NCBI RefSeq assembly: GCF_000519185.1
Contig: NZ_JAFA01000022.1
Coordinates: forward strand, 1 to 36,221
Length of the DNA stretch: 36,221 nt
Source of the DNA: Paraburkholderia nodosa DSM 21604
GTDB lineage: Bacteria; Pseudomonadota; Gammaproteobacteria; Burkholderiales; Burkholderiaceae
Direction: 5' to 3'
Below are positions 8,598-16,549 of this stretch, one piece after another. The position numbers and the translations under genes were made by a program. The first letter of the stretch is position 1. Each line of letters opens with the position of its first letter. The notes below the pieces were generated by a model. It saw nothing but the letters and a program-made list of their open reading frames with translations. It was not told where the DNA came from and made no database searches.

Positions 8598-8798
8598 TCA
8601 GTCCTGTTTCGACGCTTGCGGCGCTTCACGTCCCAGCTTTGCCTGCCGCCGGGATTTTTCATTGAGGATCTGATGACGCCTGTGGTCCGTCATTTTTTTC
8701 CAGCCGCGGGCTTCCTCACGCGTCCGGTAGCAGCCAGTGCAGAGTCCGGTCTTGCCATCGAACGCGCATAGGTCGATGCAGGGAGATTTGACTGCCAT
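8598..8798 (-). CDS. DUF1289 small Cys-rich protein
   Basis: A 66-residue protein starting MAVKSPCIDLCAFDGKTG and continuing CTGCYRTREEARGW. The spaced cysteines (CxxxC, then CxxC) and the following Trp match DUF1289 (PF06945), a family of presumed metal-binding proteins without a settled function. It ends 12 nt from the convergent beta-propeller stop and starts 3 nt after the dmeF stop, so it is probably the third gene of the dmeR-dmeF transcript. Confidence 0.85.
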   Translation of the reverse strand: MAVKSPCIDLCAFDGKTGLCTGCYRTREEARGWKKMTDHRRHQILNEKSRRQAKLGREAPQASKQD

Positions 8799-8801
8799 GG
8801 C

Positions 8802-10097
8802 TCAGGCTACGGCCCGGTTGGGATTCACTTCGACCGTCACATGCGACAGTCCCTTGAACCGCTTTAGCGCCGCGTGATAGAAACCCGGGTTGCGCTGTGC
8901 TTCACCTGTGGCGACCGAAACGACGGCGCTCATGTGCCCTGGGCCTACGCGCCACACATGCAGGTCAAGCACGGTGTCGCCGTTGTCTTCGATGACGTGG
9001 CGGACGTTCTCGGCCATGCAGCGGTCCGTGTTCATGTCGAGCAGGATGCCACCCGTATCGCGCATGAGACCCCACGACCAGTTTGCGATGACAAGCGCGC
9101 CAACTATGCCTGCAAGCGGGTCCATCCAGACCCAGCCAAACGCGCGGGCCAGCAACAGGCCGATGATGGCCAGCACGGAAACTGCAGCGTCTGCAATCAC
9201 GTGAATGTAGGCTGAGCGGATGTTGTGGTCGCGATTCGCGGCAGCCTGCGCGTCGACGTGGTCGTGCTCATGTTCTTCGAACTCGATTGAATGCTCGCCA
9301 TCAGGCAGGCGGACGACGGCCTTGAAGGCATGCGGCTCGGGAATGTCGTCCTTCGACTCGAGATAGCCGCCGCGATCGATAAATGCGAAGGTTTGCTGCG
9401 CGCCATCGGGGCGGATTGTCGTCACTGAAACAACATCGGCGCCAAGATTCGAAGCAGCCATTTCTGGCTTGATACGGAAGACGGGCGGCACGCCATCTTC
9501 GAAGATCGAAACGGCAAAGACGCCGGCGCTACCGAAGATGCGTTGCACCTCTTCTTCGTGGCCGTGGTCGTCTTCATGCCCATGCGCGTGGCCATGAGCG
9601 TGCCCGTGACTATGTCCGTGGCTGTGCCCGTGATGATCGCCGCTTAGCAGCCAGACGCTCGCCAGATTGACCAACAGGCCAAGCACCGCGATGGGGATCG
9701 CCTGGCCGAAGTGGATCGGCACCGGCGAGAGAAAGCGCGAAACGGCCTCGTACCCGATCAGCAGCGCAATCATCGCGAGCACGATGGCGCTGGTAAAGCC
9801 TGCGAGGTCTCCGAGCTTGCCGGTCCCGAATACGAAGCGCGGGTCGGCCGCGTGCCGGCGTGCGTAGGTATACGCCAAAGCAGCGATCAGCATTGCGCCG
9901 GCGTGCGTCGACATGTGGAGTCCATCGGCGACGAGTGCGAGCGAGCCAAAAAGACTGCCGCCGACAATTTCAGCCACCATCATCGCGCTGCACAGCGCGA
10001 TCACCATCCAGGTTCTGCGCTCGTTCTCTTCGTGGGCTGCGCCCAGAAAGATGTGATCGTGTCCCGCCCCGAAAGCGGCGTTCTCGAATTGACTCAT
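8802..10097 (-). CDS. dmeF: DmeF-like CDF divalent metal exporter
   Basis: A 431-residue cation diffusion facilitator. The N-terminal membrane part contains LVADGLHMSTHAGAMLIA, with the Asp and His residues of the CDF transport site. A long His-rich loop follows (about residues 153-190, repeated HGHSHGHAHG and ending in acidic residues), and then an inserted cytosolic region. Further membrane helices include VIADAAVSVLAIIGLLLA with a second metal site, and the end is a CDF C-terminal domain (TVLDLHVWRVGPGHMSAVV). The size and loop match DmeF, which exports Co2+/Ni2+ in Cupriavidus, Rhizobium and Agrobacterium. It follows dmeR by 7 nt, forming a dmeRF operon. The exact metal preference is inferred. 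Confidence 0.9.
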   Translation of the reverse strand: MSQFENAAFGAGHDHIFLGAAHEENERRTWMVIALCSAMMVAEIVGGSLFGSLALVADGLHMSTHAGAMLIAALAYTYARRHAADPRFVFGTGKLGDLAGFTSAIVLAMIALLIGYEAVSRFLSPVPIHFGQAIPIAVLGLLVNLASVWLLSGDHHGHSHGHSHGHAHGHAHGHEDDHGHEEEVQRIFGSAGVFAVSIFEDGVPPVFRIKPEMAASNLGADVVSVTTIRPDGAQQTFAFIDRGGYLESKDDIPEPHAFKAVVRLPDGEHSIEFEEHEHDHVDAQAAANRDHNIRSAYIHVIADAAVSVLAIIGLLLARAFGWVWMDPLAGIVGALVIANWSWGLMRDTGGILLDMNTDRCMAENVRHVIEDNGDTVLDLHVWRVGPGHMSAVVSVATGEAQRNPGFYHAALKRFKGLSHVTVEVNPNRAVA

Positions 10098-10104
10098 GTT
10101 TCTC

Positions 10105-10380
10105 TCACTTGAAGTAGCTGTGCACTACTTCGATCAGTTGCTCCGTGCCGCTGCCGTTCTCGTCGTCGTGCGGCTCTGCGTCGACGAGGTGCGTACGGAT
10201 ATGGTCTTCAAGAACCACCGCGAGCAGGCCGTTCATCGCGCCACGGCTACTCGTAATGAGCTGCAGCACGTCCATGCAACCGCGCTCTTCCTCGAGCGCA
10301 CGCTCGATGGCCTCGACCTGTCCCTTGATGCGGCGTACCCGGTTGAGCAGTTTCTGTTTTTCGCGAATCGTATGGCTCAT
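10105..10380 (-). CDS. dmeR: DmeR, RcnR/CsoR-family metal repressor
   Basis: A 91-residue all-helical repressor beginning MSHTIREKQKLLNRVRRIKG. His3, Cys35, His60 and His64 are all present, which is the Ni/Co ligand set of RcnR/DmeR rather than the Cys-His-Cys set of the copper sensor CsoR. Such repressors leave DNA when Ni2+ or Co2+ binds. The gene precedes dmeF, and G-tract operator sequences lie directly upstream, so it probably represses its own operon. A ribosome-binding sequence (GGAGGC) lies just before the ATG. Confidence 0.92.
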   Translation of the reverse strand: MSHTIREKQKLLNRVRRIKGQVEAIERALEEERGCMDVLQLITSSRGAMNGLLAVVLEDHIRTHLVDAEPHDDENGSGTEQLIEVVHSYFK

Positions 10381-10392
10381 GCTCCGCCTCCA

Positions 10393-10441
10393 GTTATAGC
10401 GTAGGGGGGTATATTAACAAAATAGGGTGGAGGGGTATACT
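10393..10441 (-). promoter_or_regulatory. dmeR promoter with G-tract operators
   Basis: On the minus strand TTGTTA (10415-10420) and TATAAC (10393-10398) form a -35/-10 pair with a 16-nt spacer. The spacer is nearly filled by TATACCCCCCTA (plus-strand TA-G6-TATA, 10402-10413), the A/T-flanked G/C tract bound by RcnR/DmeR-type repressors. A second, shorter tract, GGAGGGGTATAC, lies at 10429-10440. The promoter sits very close to the start codon, so a start further upstream is also possible. Confidence 0.6.
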
Positions 10442-10450
10442 AAAATATCC

Positions 10451-10480
10451 TTGCAGGACACGGCGCGATGCTTTTATAAT
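10451..10480 (+). promoter_or_regulatory. Sigma-70 promoter of the manganese exporter
   Basis: TTGCAG (10451-10456) and a perfect TATAAT (10475-10480) are separated by 18 nt. Transcription would begin near 10487, just at the 5' edge of the riboswitch aptamer. Confidence 0.75.
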
Positions 10481-10484
10481 CGCG

Positions 10485-10672
10485 GCACTCTTCGGGGAGT
10501 AGCCGCTCCAGGCGCGATGTCTGGAGGCGCACGTCAACATACTTGTCCGCTAACTGGCGACATGGCGTGTGCAGCGCAAGCCTGGCAAGACCGATGACGT
10601 GCATCCCTACCTGGCCGGGTCGCGGGGGTGTGTGTCATCGCGTGTTGACTGCGCGGCCCGGTAACAACAAAC
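10485..10672 (+). ncRNA. yybP-ykoY manganese riboswitch leader
   Basis: The leader contains CTTCGGGGAGTAGCC near its 5' end and ACGTCAACATACTTG about 30 nt later, the two conserved blocks of the yybP-ykoY (Mn2+) aptamer. The 3' strand (GGCAAGACCG) ends near 10593. Between the aptamer and the start codon, CCGGGTCGCG (about 10615-10624) can pair with CGCGGCCCGG (10652-10661) with a single G-U pair. This hairpin is probably the expression platform. No clear ribosome-binding site precedes the ATG at 10676. Mn2+ binding would be expected to favour expression of the exporter. Confidence 0.85.
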
Positions 10673-10675
10673 CCC

Positions 10676-11263
10676 ATGGAATCCTTCCTCGTATCGACCA
10701 GCGTGGTCGCTCTTGCCGAAATTGGCGACAAGACCCAACTGCTCTCCCTCGTTCTTGCGGCGCGTTATCGCAAGCCCATTCCGATCGTGCTCGGTGTCTT
10801 CGTGGCGACGCTGGTCAATCACGGATTTTCGGGTGCGCTGGGAGCGTGGCTCGCAAACGTCATTAATCCCCATGTCATGAACTGGGCCGTTGTCGCGTCG
10901 TTCGCGCTGATGGCCATCTGGATTCTGATTCCTGACAAGCTTGACGAGGCCGATGCCGTTACGAAGGGGCACATGGGCGTGTTCGGCACGACGGTAGTGA
11001 CGTTCTTTCTCGCGGAAATGGGCGACAAGACGCAGGTTGTCACGGTTGCCCTGGCCGCCCGCTTTCACGAGTTCCTTGGAGTCGTTGCCGGGACGACGCT
11101 GGGTATGATGCTCGCCAACGTTCCGGTCATTTACCTCGGGCACAAGTTTGCCGATCGCCTGCCGACGAAGGCGGTACACGCCGTGGCGGCCATTATTTTT
11201 GTCGTCCTGGGAGGTTTTGCACTCAGAACAGCGCTGTATCCGGACGCTCACCCGATGTTCTGA
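10676..11263 (+). CDS. mneA: TMEM165/GDT1 (UPF0016) manganese exporter
   Basis: A 195-residue membrane protein with the duplicated family signature, ALAEIGDKTQLLSL near the N-terminus and FLAEMGDKTQVVTV in the second half. E-x-G-D-K-T motifs in inverted halves define UPF0016/GDT1 cation transporters. Bacterial members such as Vibrio MneA export Mn2+. The Mn riboswitch in front of the gene independently supports this substrate. The adjacent dmeRF pair makes this a transition-metal homeostasis block. A hairpin terminator follows 48 nt after the stop. Confidence 0.9.
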   Translation: MESFLVSTSVVALAEIGDKTQLLSLVLAARYRKPIPIVLGVFVATLVNHGFSGALGAWLANVINPHVMNWAVVASFALMAIWILIPDKLDEADAVTKGHMGVFGTTVVTFFLAEMGDKTQVVTVALAARFHEFLGVVAGTTLGMMLANVPVIYLGHKFADRLPTKAVHAVAAIIFVVLGGFALRTALYPDAHPMF

Positions 11264-11310
11264 CCTACCGAAGCATGTGATCGGCCTGAGGCGCAAAATG
11301 ACGGGTCAGT

Positions 11311-11339
11311 GACCGCTTTCAAAGGACAAGCGGTCTTTT
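11311..11339 (+). terminator. Rho-independent terminator after the Mn exporter
   Basis: GACCGCTT (11311-11318) pairs perfectly with AAGCGGTC (11328-11335) and is followed by TTTT. Confidence 0.8.
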
Positions 11340-11773
11340 GAATGGCTCATCACTGACCTAAGCGGATGCCAGGATATGGCCGACTTGCCCGCCCGATGGG
11401 GGGGCGAAGTCGACCCCTAGGAGCCAATCGCCAACGCACTGTCATGGTCTGCTTTGGAATCGACAGAAGTCATCGCGTGCGTCAAAGCTTGGTCGTAAGT
11501 GCTCCGCGACGCCTAGGGATGGTATTCAGAACTCGTTTTGCAGCACTGAGCCATCAACATAGAGCCGATGCGGTGCAAGCGGTGCGGCACCTGGCTCGAA
11601 TGCAGCGCGACGTTCGGCACAAAGAAGGCGTCGATTGCCTGCCCGCGCGGACGGCTTTTTGCGCTCACGCAATGGCCTCACGCGTCAGTTGTCCACGCAT
11701 CATCCATAGGTTGCTCGGGGCGCACATCGTATGCAGTTGCTGCGTGTTCTTCATTGGCCGCGATAGCGCACCT
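11340..11773. other. 433-bp region without a recognisable gene
   Basis: I see no protein with family features, no RNA gene and no clear repeat here. Open frames on the plus strand run into the antisense of the TetR gene and have no ribosome-binding site. It lies between the terminator and the 3' end of the TetR gene and may contain decayed sequence. Confidence 0.4.
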
Positions 11774-12406
11774 TTAGATGCCACCGTGCGCGGCGATGAA
11801 CATGGCGACGGCCGACCGGCAATAGGATTCGATTTCGTTGTCGTCCTTTGCTCTCGCCTCGTCGAAGCGTGCGATAAGCAGCAGATCGGAGCCTTTGAAA
11901 AGCGCTGCAAACAAGCGGGCGCCCCGGAGAGCATCGGGTACGTTCAGAATCGCTTTCGCGTGCAACTGACGCAACACGGCCTCGATTTGGGCGATGACAT
12001 GGGCGGGCCCGGCTTCGTAATGGAGCTTGCTTAACGCCTTTTGATTCGTCTTGTCGGCCAAAACCATGGCTTCGACAGTGCGGACGTCCGGGCTCAACAG
12101 CGTGCGAAGCAGGGATGATCCCACCGCCATGAGCTGATCTTCGGCCGAACCGTCGACGCCTTCAGAAAGGGCCTGCGGTGCAAATTGATCGCAGCGGGCC
12201 ACCATGGCCGCGCTGAACAGCGCCTCCTTGTTCTCGAAGTGCCGATAGATGCTGAGCTTGGATATCTTCGCGCGCTGGGCGACCTTATCCATGGTCGTCG
12301 CTTGAAAACCCAATTCCACAAAGAGTTCGCAGGCAGCGTCGACGATCGTTTGGCGAAGCGCCTCGTTGGCGGGCCGGCCGCGCCGGCCCTGGCTATTTTC
12401 GGTCAC
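11774..12406 (-). CDS. TetR/AcrR-family regulator
   Basis: A 210-residue protein. The N-terminal helix-turn-helix (about 12-60) reads AACELFVELGFQATTMDKVA, then RAKISKLSIYRHFENKEALF, which is the TetR signature. The C-terminal part contains a typical ligand/dimer region with LLRTLLSPDVRTVEAMVLAD. Transcription is divergent from the FAD oxidoreductase gene, with a palindromic operator candidate in between. It therefore probably represses that gene and the SDR/methyltransferase genes that follow, and perhaps itself. The inducer is unknown. Confidence 0.9.
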   Translation of the reverse strand: MTENSQGRRGRPANEALRQTIVDAACELFVELGFQATTMDKVAQRAKISKLSIYRHFENKEALFSAAMVARCDQFAPQALSEGVDGSAEDQLMAVGSSLLRTLLSPDVRTVEAMVLADKTNQKALSKLHYEAGPAHVIAQIEAVLRQLHAKAILNVPDALRGARLFAALFKGSDLLLIARFDEARAKDDNEIESYCRSAVAMFIAAHGGI

Positions 12407-12420
12407 GACAATTCCGGTAC

Positions 12421-12464
12421 TTGACAGTATTCAAATTAGTGAATTACGATACCACGCAGTATCG
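12421..12464 (+). promoter_or_regulatory. Promoter and palindromic operator between TetR and oxidoreductase genes
   Basis: TTGACA at 12421-12426 and TACGAT at 12445-12450 (18-nt spacer) make a plus-strand promoter. CGATAC (12447-12452) is inverted as GTATCG (12459-12464) across 6 nt, so this operator overlaps the -10 box. A second inverted pair, ATTCA (12429-12433) and TGAAT (12440-12444), fills the spacer. The layout fits TetR-type repression. Confidence 0.6.
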
Positions 12465-12586
12465 AAATGTGCAAGCCAAGGGTAGGCGATATCGCCGGCG
12501 GCCCGGGGAAACCTCATTTGGACGCCGGACGATATTGCACACCACGCCCAGCCCACCCCTCCATCCACAACACGGAGCCCATCAGC

Positions 12587-13480
12587 ATGGATGACGCCAT
12601 CATCATCGGAGGCAGCTTTGCCGGCCTCGCCGCCGCCCTGCAGCTCGGCCGTGCCCGCCGCAAGGTCACCGTTCTCGATACCGGCCGGCCGCGCAACCGC
12701 TTTGCCGGCCACTCGCACGGCTTGCTCGGCCACGATCACAAGCCGCCGCTGGACATCCTCGTCGAGGCGCGGCAGCAGCTGGCGCGCTATCCAACGATCA
12801 GCCTGGTCAATGCCCGGGCCGAGAGCGTGTCTGGCGCCATCGACGACTTCTGCGTCGTCACTGACGATCACGAAAGCCTAAGCGCGCGCCGCCTGATCCT
12901 GAGCTATGGCGTCGCCGACCAGATGCCTGATGTTCCGGGCTTTGCCGAAAGCTGGGGCACGTCCATCGTGCCCTGCCCCTATTGCGACGGCTTTGAAGTC
13001 GCCGGCCAGCATTGGGGCCTCGTTTGGTCCAGCCCGCAGTCGTACCAGTCTGCCAGGCTGTTCCGCGATTGGACTGACAGGTTGACTATCTTCACCGATG
13101 GTCATGACATTGCGCCCGATATCCAGGCCGATCTGGCGCGCCGCAACATACCTCTCGTCGATGGCCGGATCGTCGAGATCGCCCACCAGAACGGCCATAT
13201 CACCACCGTCAATCTCGATACCCGCCGCAACGTCGCGGTCGACGTCCTGTTCGCCCAGCCGCGCAATAAGCCAGCTGCAAGCCTGCATGAATCGCTGGGT
13301 CTCGCCACGGTCGATACGCCCACCGGCATCGTCCTCAAGGTCGACGAGCGCCGCCAAACCAGCATGCCCGGAATCTACGCCGCTGGCGACCTCGCCACAC
13401 CCTTCTTGCCCTCGGTCACCCAGGCATCATCGCAGGGCGCGATGGCGGGCATCTTCGCCCAGCAGTCGATGGTGGTTTGA
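12587..13480 (+). CDS. FAD-dependent thioredoxin-reductase-like oxidoreductase
   Basis: A 297-residue protein starting at the ATG at 12587 (CGGAG about 10 nt upstream). The N-terminal FAD motif is IIIGGSFAGLAAALQLGRA, and near the C-terminus GIYAAGDLATP binds the flavin. The redox pair is C130-P-Y-C133. The second dinucleotide-binding glycine motif expected for NADPH is absent: the position reads WGLVWSSPQSYQSARL. It therefore belongs with thioredoxin-reductase-like proteins that may act as dithiol oxidases or use another electron partner. It is divergent from the TetR gene, and the SDR and methyltransferase genes follow on the same strand. Confidence 0.8.
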   Translation: MDDAIIIGGSFAGLAAALQLGRARRKVTVLDTGRPRNRFAGHSHGLLGHDHKPPLDILVEARQQLARYPTISLVNARAESVSGAIDDFCVVTDDHESLSARRLILSYGVADQMPDVPGFAESWGTSIVPCPYCDGFEVAGQHWGLVWSSPQSYQSARLFRDWTDRLTIFTDGHDIAPDIQADLARRNIPLVDGRIVEIAHQNGHITTVNLDTRRNVAVDVLFAQPRNKPAASLHESLGLATVDTPTGIVLKVDERRQTSMPGIYAAGDLATPFLPSVTQASSQGAMAGIFAQQSMVV

Positions 13481-13639
13481 GAGCACAGATTCCATCCCGG
13501 GGGAGATCGACTACGCGCTTCTGGATGCGGCGGCCGAACAGGTTCGCGAAAGCGTCGCCGATCGAAAGGATAGGCGGGTGCTCCGATTGAGAATGTGGCT
13601 GAGCCCCATTCGCTGATCAAATAGTTGAGGAAGAGAACA

Positions 13640-14440
13640 ATGTCGAAAGAACCAATGAACAGCTTCGCTGGAAAATGGGCTCTGATCACCGGGGCGTCGA
13701 GTGGCCTCGGCCTTGAATTCGCAGATCTACTGGCTGCGCAGAAAGTCAATCTCGTATTGGCGGCCCGACGGCAGGAGTCGATGGAAAAGCTTGCCCGCGA
13801 TCTCCGCCGCAAATACGGGGTGCATGTGCTGGTCGAGGCGATCGATCTTGCCTCGCCGGACGCGGCCAGCCGCTTGAAATGCAGTCTCGACGCGAGGTCG
13901 GTGACCGTCGACATCTTGTTGAACAATGCCGGATACGGCTTGCACGGCGACTTATTGGAAACGCCGATCGAGCGCACCGCGAACATGATCCAGCTCAACA
14001 TCACGACGCTCACGGAGCTGACCTATCTCTTCGGCCGCGATATGGCCAAGCGGCGATCTGGACACATCCTTCTCGTCGCTAGCCTCATGGCCTTCCAAGC
14101 GGTTCCCAGCTACGCGGCCTACGCAGCAACCAAGGCATATGTACTCGCGCTTGGCGAGGCCGTGCACGACGAACTGCGCCCGCATGGCGTGGTTGTTACC
14201 ACTCTCTGCCCGGGGCACACTGCGACGGGCTTCGATGAGGCAGCCGGCGCAACCACGTCGGCCTTGCTGCGCCTCCTCACCATGAAACCTCGTCCGGTCG
14301 CCGTGAGCGGTGTTCGGGCGTTGTTGCAAGGAAAGGCTATGGTGGTCGCCGGCCTGTCGAACAAGATGGCAGCCTTTTCAAATCGTCTGACGCCGCGATC
14401 AATACAAAGGGCCACGTTGAAAAGAATAGTGGACGCTTAA
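13640..14440 (+). CDS. Short-chain dehydrogenase/reductase
   Basis: A 266-residue classical SDR. The cofactor motif is TGASSGLG (residues 17-24), the NNAG motif is near 95-98, and the catalytic residues Asn120, Ser148, Tyr161 and Lys165 (YAATK) are all present. The ATG at 13640 is preceded by GAGGAAGAG. AARRQE after the second strand suggests NADP preference, since basic residues there bind the phosphate. The substrate is unknown. It starts 159 nt after the oxidoreductase stop; that gap holds a short open stretch but no recognisable gene. Confidence 0.88.
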   Translation: MSKEPMNSFAGKWALITGASSGLGLEFADLLAAQKVNLVLAARRQESMEKLARDLRRKYGVHVLVEAIDLASPDAASRLKCSLDARSVTVDILLNNAGYGLHGDLLETPIERTANMIQLNITTLTELTYLFGRDMAKRRSGHILLVASLMAFQAVPSYAAYAATKAYVLALGEAVHDELRPHGVVVTTLCPGHTATGFDEAAGATTSALLRLLTMKPRPVAVSGVRALLQGKAMVVAGLSNKMAAFSNRLTPRSIQRATLKRIVDA

Positions 14441-14578
14441 CGCCTGGAGCGCTGGCGTGTGGGGTTCCTCGAACAAGCGGGGGCTCTGACTGCGATGCGC
14501 GCTTTGGCATCGGTTCGGCTGCCCTTTGCCTAGAACAGAGGGGAGCTAGTTGAGAACGAATCGGAACGAGGAGATGAC

Positions 14579-15442
14579 ATGGCAGACCAAAATGCCTATC
14601 AGGTCGGCGACTGGAATGGTCAAAGCGGGGAGCGCTGGGTCGCCAACCAGACCCGGCTTGACGCCATGGTGGCGGTGTTCGGCCAGGCCGCGATAGAAGC
14701 CGCCTCGCCCATGACGGGTGAGCGCGTGCTGGACGTCGGCTGCGGCGCGGGCGCGTCGAGTCTGGCTCTGGCCGCCCGCGTCGGCGCGGGGGGGCAGGTG
14801 CTGGGCGTGGACATATCCGAACCGCTGATCGGCCGGGCGCGCGCGCTTGCACCACAGGATACGCCGGTCCTGTTCCAGGTGGCCGACGCCAGCAGCGCGG
14901 AGCTGCCCGAGGGCGCGTTCGACGTCCTGTTCTCGCGCTTCGGGGTGATGTTCTTCGACGATCCGACAGCGGCGTTCGTCCATTTGCGACGCGCGCTGCG
15001 GCCGGGCGGGCGGGTCGCTTTCGTCTGCTGGCGCGGCGCGGCCGAGAACGATTGGGTGCGCCTGCCGATGGGCGCACTCAAGGGCATCGTCCCGCCGAGC
15101 GCGCTGCCCGATCCCGAAGCGCCCGGCCCATTCTCGTTCGGCGACCGGGGTCGCGTGGCACGCATCCTGACGGCGGCCGGCTTCACCGATATCGCTATCG
15201 CGCCCTTCGATGCTTCCGTCCCGTTCGGCGAGGGCGGGACGCGGGACGCTGCGATCGACGACGCGGTGAAGATGACGCTCGAGGTCGGCCCGCTGTCGCG
15301 CTCGCTCGCTGATAAGCCTGACGACATCCGCGCGCGCGCCTCGGCCGCGGTTCGTGCCGCCTTCGCGGGCCTCCCCGGCGAACGGTCGGTGATGATCAAC
15401 GGCGCAGCGTGGATCGTCATGGCACGCAATCCGGCAAGCTGA
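14579..15442 (+). CDS. Class I SAM-dependent methyltransferase
   Basis: A 287-residue protein with motif I VLDVGCGAG (residues 50-58), an acidic residue after strand 2 (VLGVDISEPLIGRA), and the later motifs FDVLFSRFGVMFFDDP and LRRALRPGGRVAFVCW. These give a Rossmann-type methyltransferase of the UbiE/type-11 kind. The start is backed by AGGAG seven nt before the ATG. The methyl acceptor is unknown. Together with the dithiol oxidoreductase and the SDR, it could modify a small molecule controlled by the TetR protein; this is inference. Confidence 0.88.
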   Translation: MADQNAYQVGDWNGQSGERWVANQTRLDAMVAVFGQAAIEAASPMTGERVLDVGCGAGASSLALAARVGAGGQVLGVDISEPLIGRARALAPQDTPVLFQVADASSAELPEGAFDVLFSRFGVMFFDDPTAAFVHLRRALRPGGRVAFVCWRGAAENDWVRLPMGALKGIVPPSALPDPEAPGPFSFGDRGRVARILTAAGFTDIAIAPFDASVPFGEGGTRDAAIDDAVKMTLEVGPLSRSLADKPDDIRARASAAVRAAFAGLPGERSVMINGAAWIVMARNPAS

Positions 15443-15459
15443 CAGGGATTAACAGGGGA

Positions 15460-15491
15460 GACGCCTCCGCTCGGTGGAGCGGGGCGTCTTT
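15460..15491 (+). terminator. Strong hairpin terminator after the methyltransferase gene
   Basis: GACGCC-T-CCGCTC pairs with GAGCGG-GGCGTC (one bulged T) around a short loop and is followed by TTT. It closes the oxidoreductase-SDR-methyltransferase transcript. Confidence 0.8.
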
Positions 15492-15601
15492 GGCCGCTCA
15501 GATAGTCAGGGGCCGTTCTGAGGAGGCGAGCCGACGTTCGTAGAGTCGGCACGAAGGGCCCTTATTGGCCGGCAAGCGTCCGCTCGCCGGCCATCTCGCC
15601 G

Positions 15602-16228
15602 TCAGACCTCGGTCTGCTCCGCCATCTCGAGGGCATCGTCGACTTCAATGCCGAGGTAGCGCACTGTACTTTCCAGCTTGGCATGTCCGAGCAGTAGCTG
15701 CACAGCCCGAAGGTTCTTCGTTCGCCGGTAGATCAACGAAGCCTTGGTGCGGCGCATGGTGTGGGTGCCGTACGCCGAATCGTCGAGTCCGATCGATGCA
15801 ATCCACCGATGAACCACTCGAGCATATTGTCGTGTCGACAGATGCGGCGACGCATGCAATCGGCTTGGGAATAGATAGTCGGTAGACTTCAATCCCCGCG
15901 CCCGAATCCATGCCTCAAGGCTCTGACGAGTCTGCTCCGTGATCTCGAACTGAACCGGTCGTTGGGTCTTTTGCTGCATTACCATTGCCCGCGATCCGAC
16001 GTGGGCGCCCTGGCAGACATCTCGCACTTGCAGCCGCGTCAGTTCGCATGCCCGAAGTTTGCTATCAATTGCGAGATTGAACATAGCCAGCTCGCGAATG
16101 TTCGAAGACATCTGGAGCCGGGTGCGAATCGCCCAGATTTCCGGAAGCTTCAACGGCGGCTTCTGGCCGGTGAGTTTGCCCTTGTTCCACGGCACACCGT
16201 TGCCTGCGCGACCATTCTGCGTTTCCAT
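15602..16228 (-). CDS. Small tyrosine recombinase/integrase
   Basis: A 208-residue protein beginning METQNGRAGNGVPWNKGKLT, with AAGGAG upstream of the ATG. The catalytic core is present: Arg59 (LRACELTRL), His156 and Arg159 (HTMR), His182 (LLGHAKLEST) and the nucleophile Tyr191 (RYLG). The N-terminal core-binding domain is very short, about 40 residues, as in a group of small proteobacterial integrases. It has neither the length nor the extra helix region of integron IntI. No phage genes accompany it. It stands at the left edge of the repeat-bearing island, so it may have moved that DNA or act on sites nearby; neither is shown. Confidence 0.85.
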   Translation of the reverse strand: METQNGRAGNGVPWNKGKLTGQKPPLKLPEIWAIRTRLQMSSNIRELAMFNLAIDSKLRACELTRLQVRDVCQGAHVGSRAMVMQQKTQRPVQFEITEQTRQSLEAWIRARGLKSTDYLFPSRLHASPHLSTRQYARVVHRWIASIGLDDSAYGTHTMRRTKASLIYRRTKNLRAVQLLLGHAKLESTVRYLGIEVDDALEMAEQTEV

Positions 16229-16549
16229 GATGATCTCCTTCCGGTTGAAGGGAGATCCAGTGTGCCGTCTCGCAGTGGAAGCAGTGGTCGCTACCCGACC
16301 CTCAGCCGTCCTTCGATTCCGCGTACCCTTAGCGGCGGCTTCCAAGGTAAAACGGCCGTTCGCGCAGTCGTGTCGGTCGGCGCGTCCATGGGCGTGTTTG
16401 CTTCTCTTTTTGGGGCTGCCTTGCTGCGAAGCGCAGTGGAACAGGGCACTTCAATATGACTCGCAGCGTGCTGCTACTTCGCCGAGGGCTACGCTTCAGT
16501 TCGCCATCGAGTCAGCTTTTGGCCTTACTGTACGTCCCTGAACGCTCGG
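16229..16549. other. Region between integrase start and HEPN gene end
   Basis: About 320 bp hold the upstream region of the integrase and the 3' flank of the HEPN gene. I see no gene with family features. Sequence immediately upstream of the integrase start is open in frame but lacks a better start signal. Confidence 0.4.

Noticed and set aside
11366..12034. Plus-strand open frame overlapping the TetR gene
   Set aside because: More than a third is antisense to the clear TetR coding sequence and the remainder has no recognisable features.
15602..16228. Integrase as evidence of a prophage
   Set aside because: No capsid, terminase, tail or lysis genes are present in the window.
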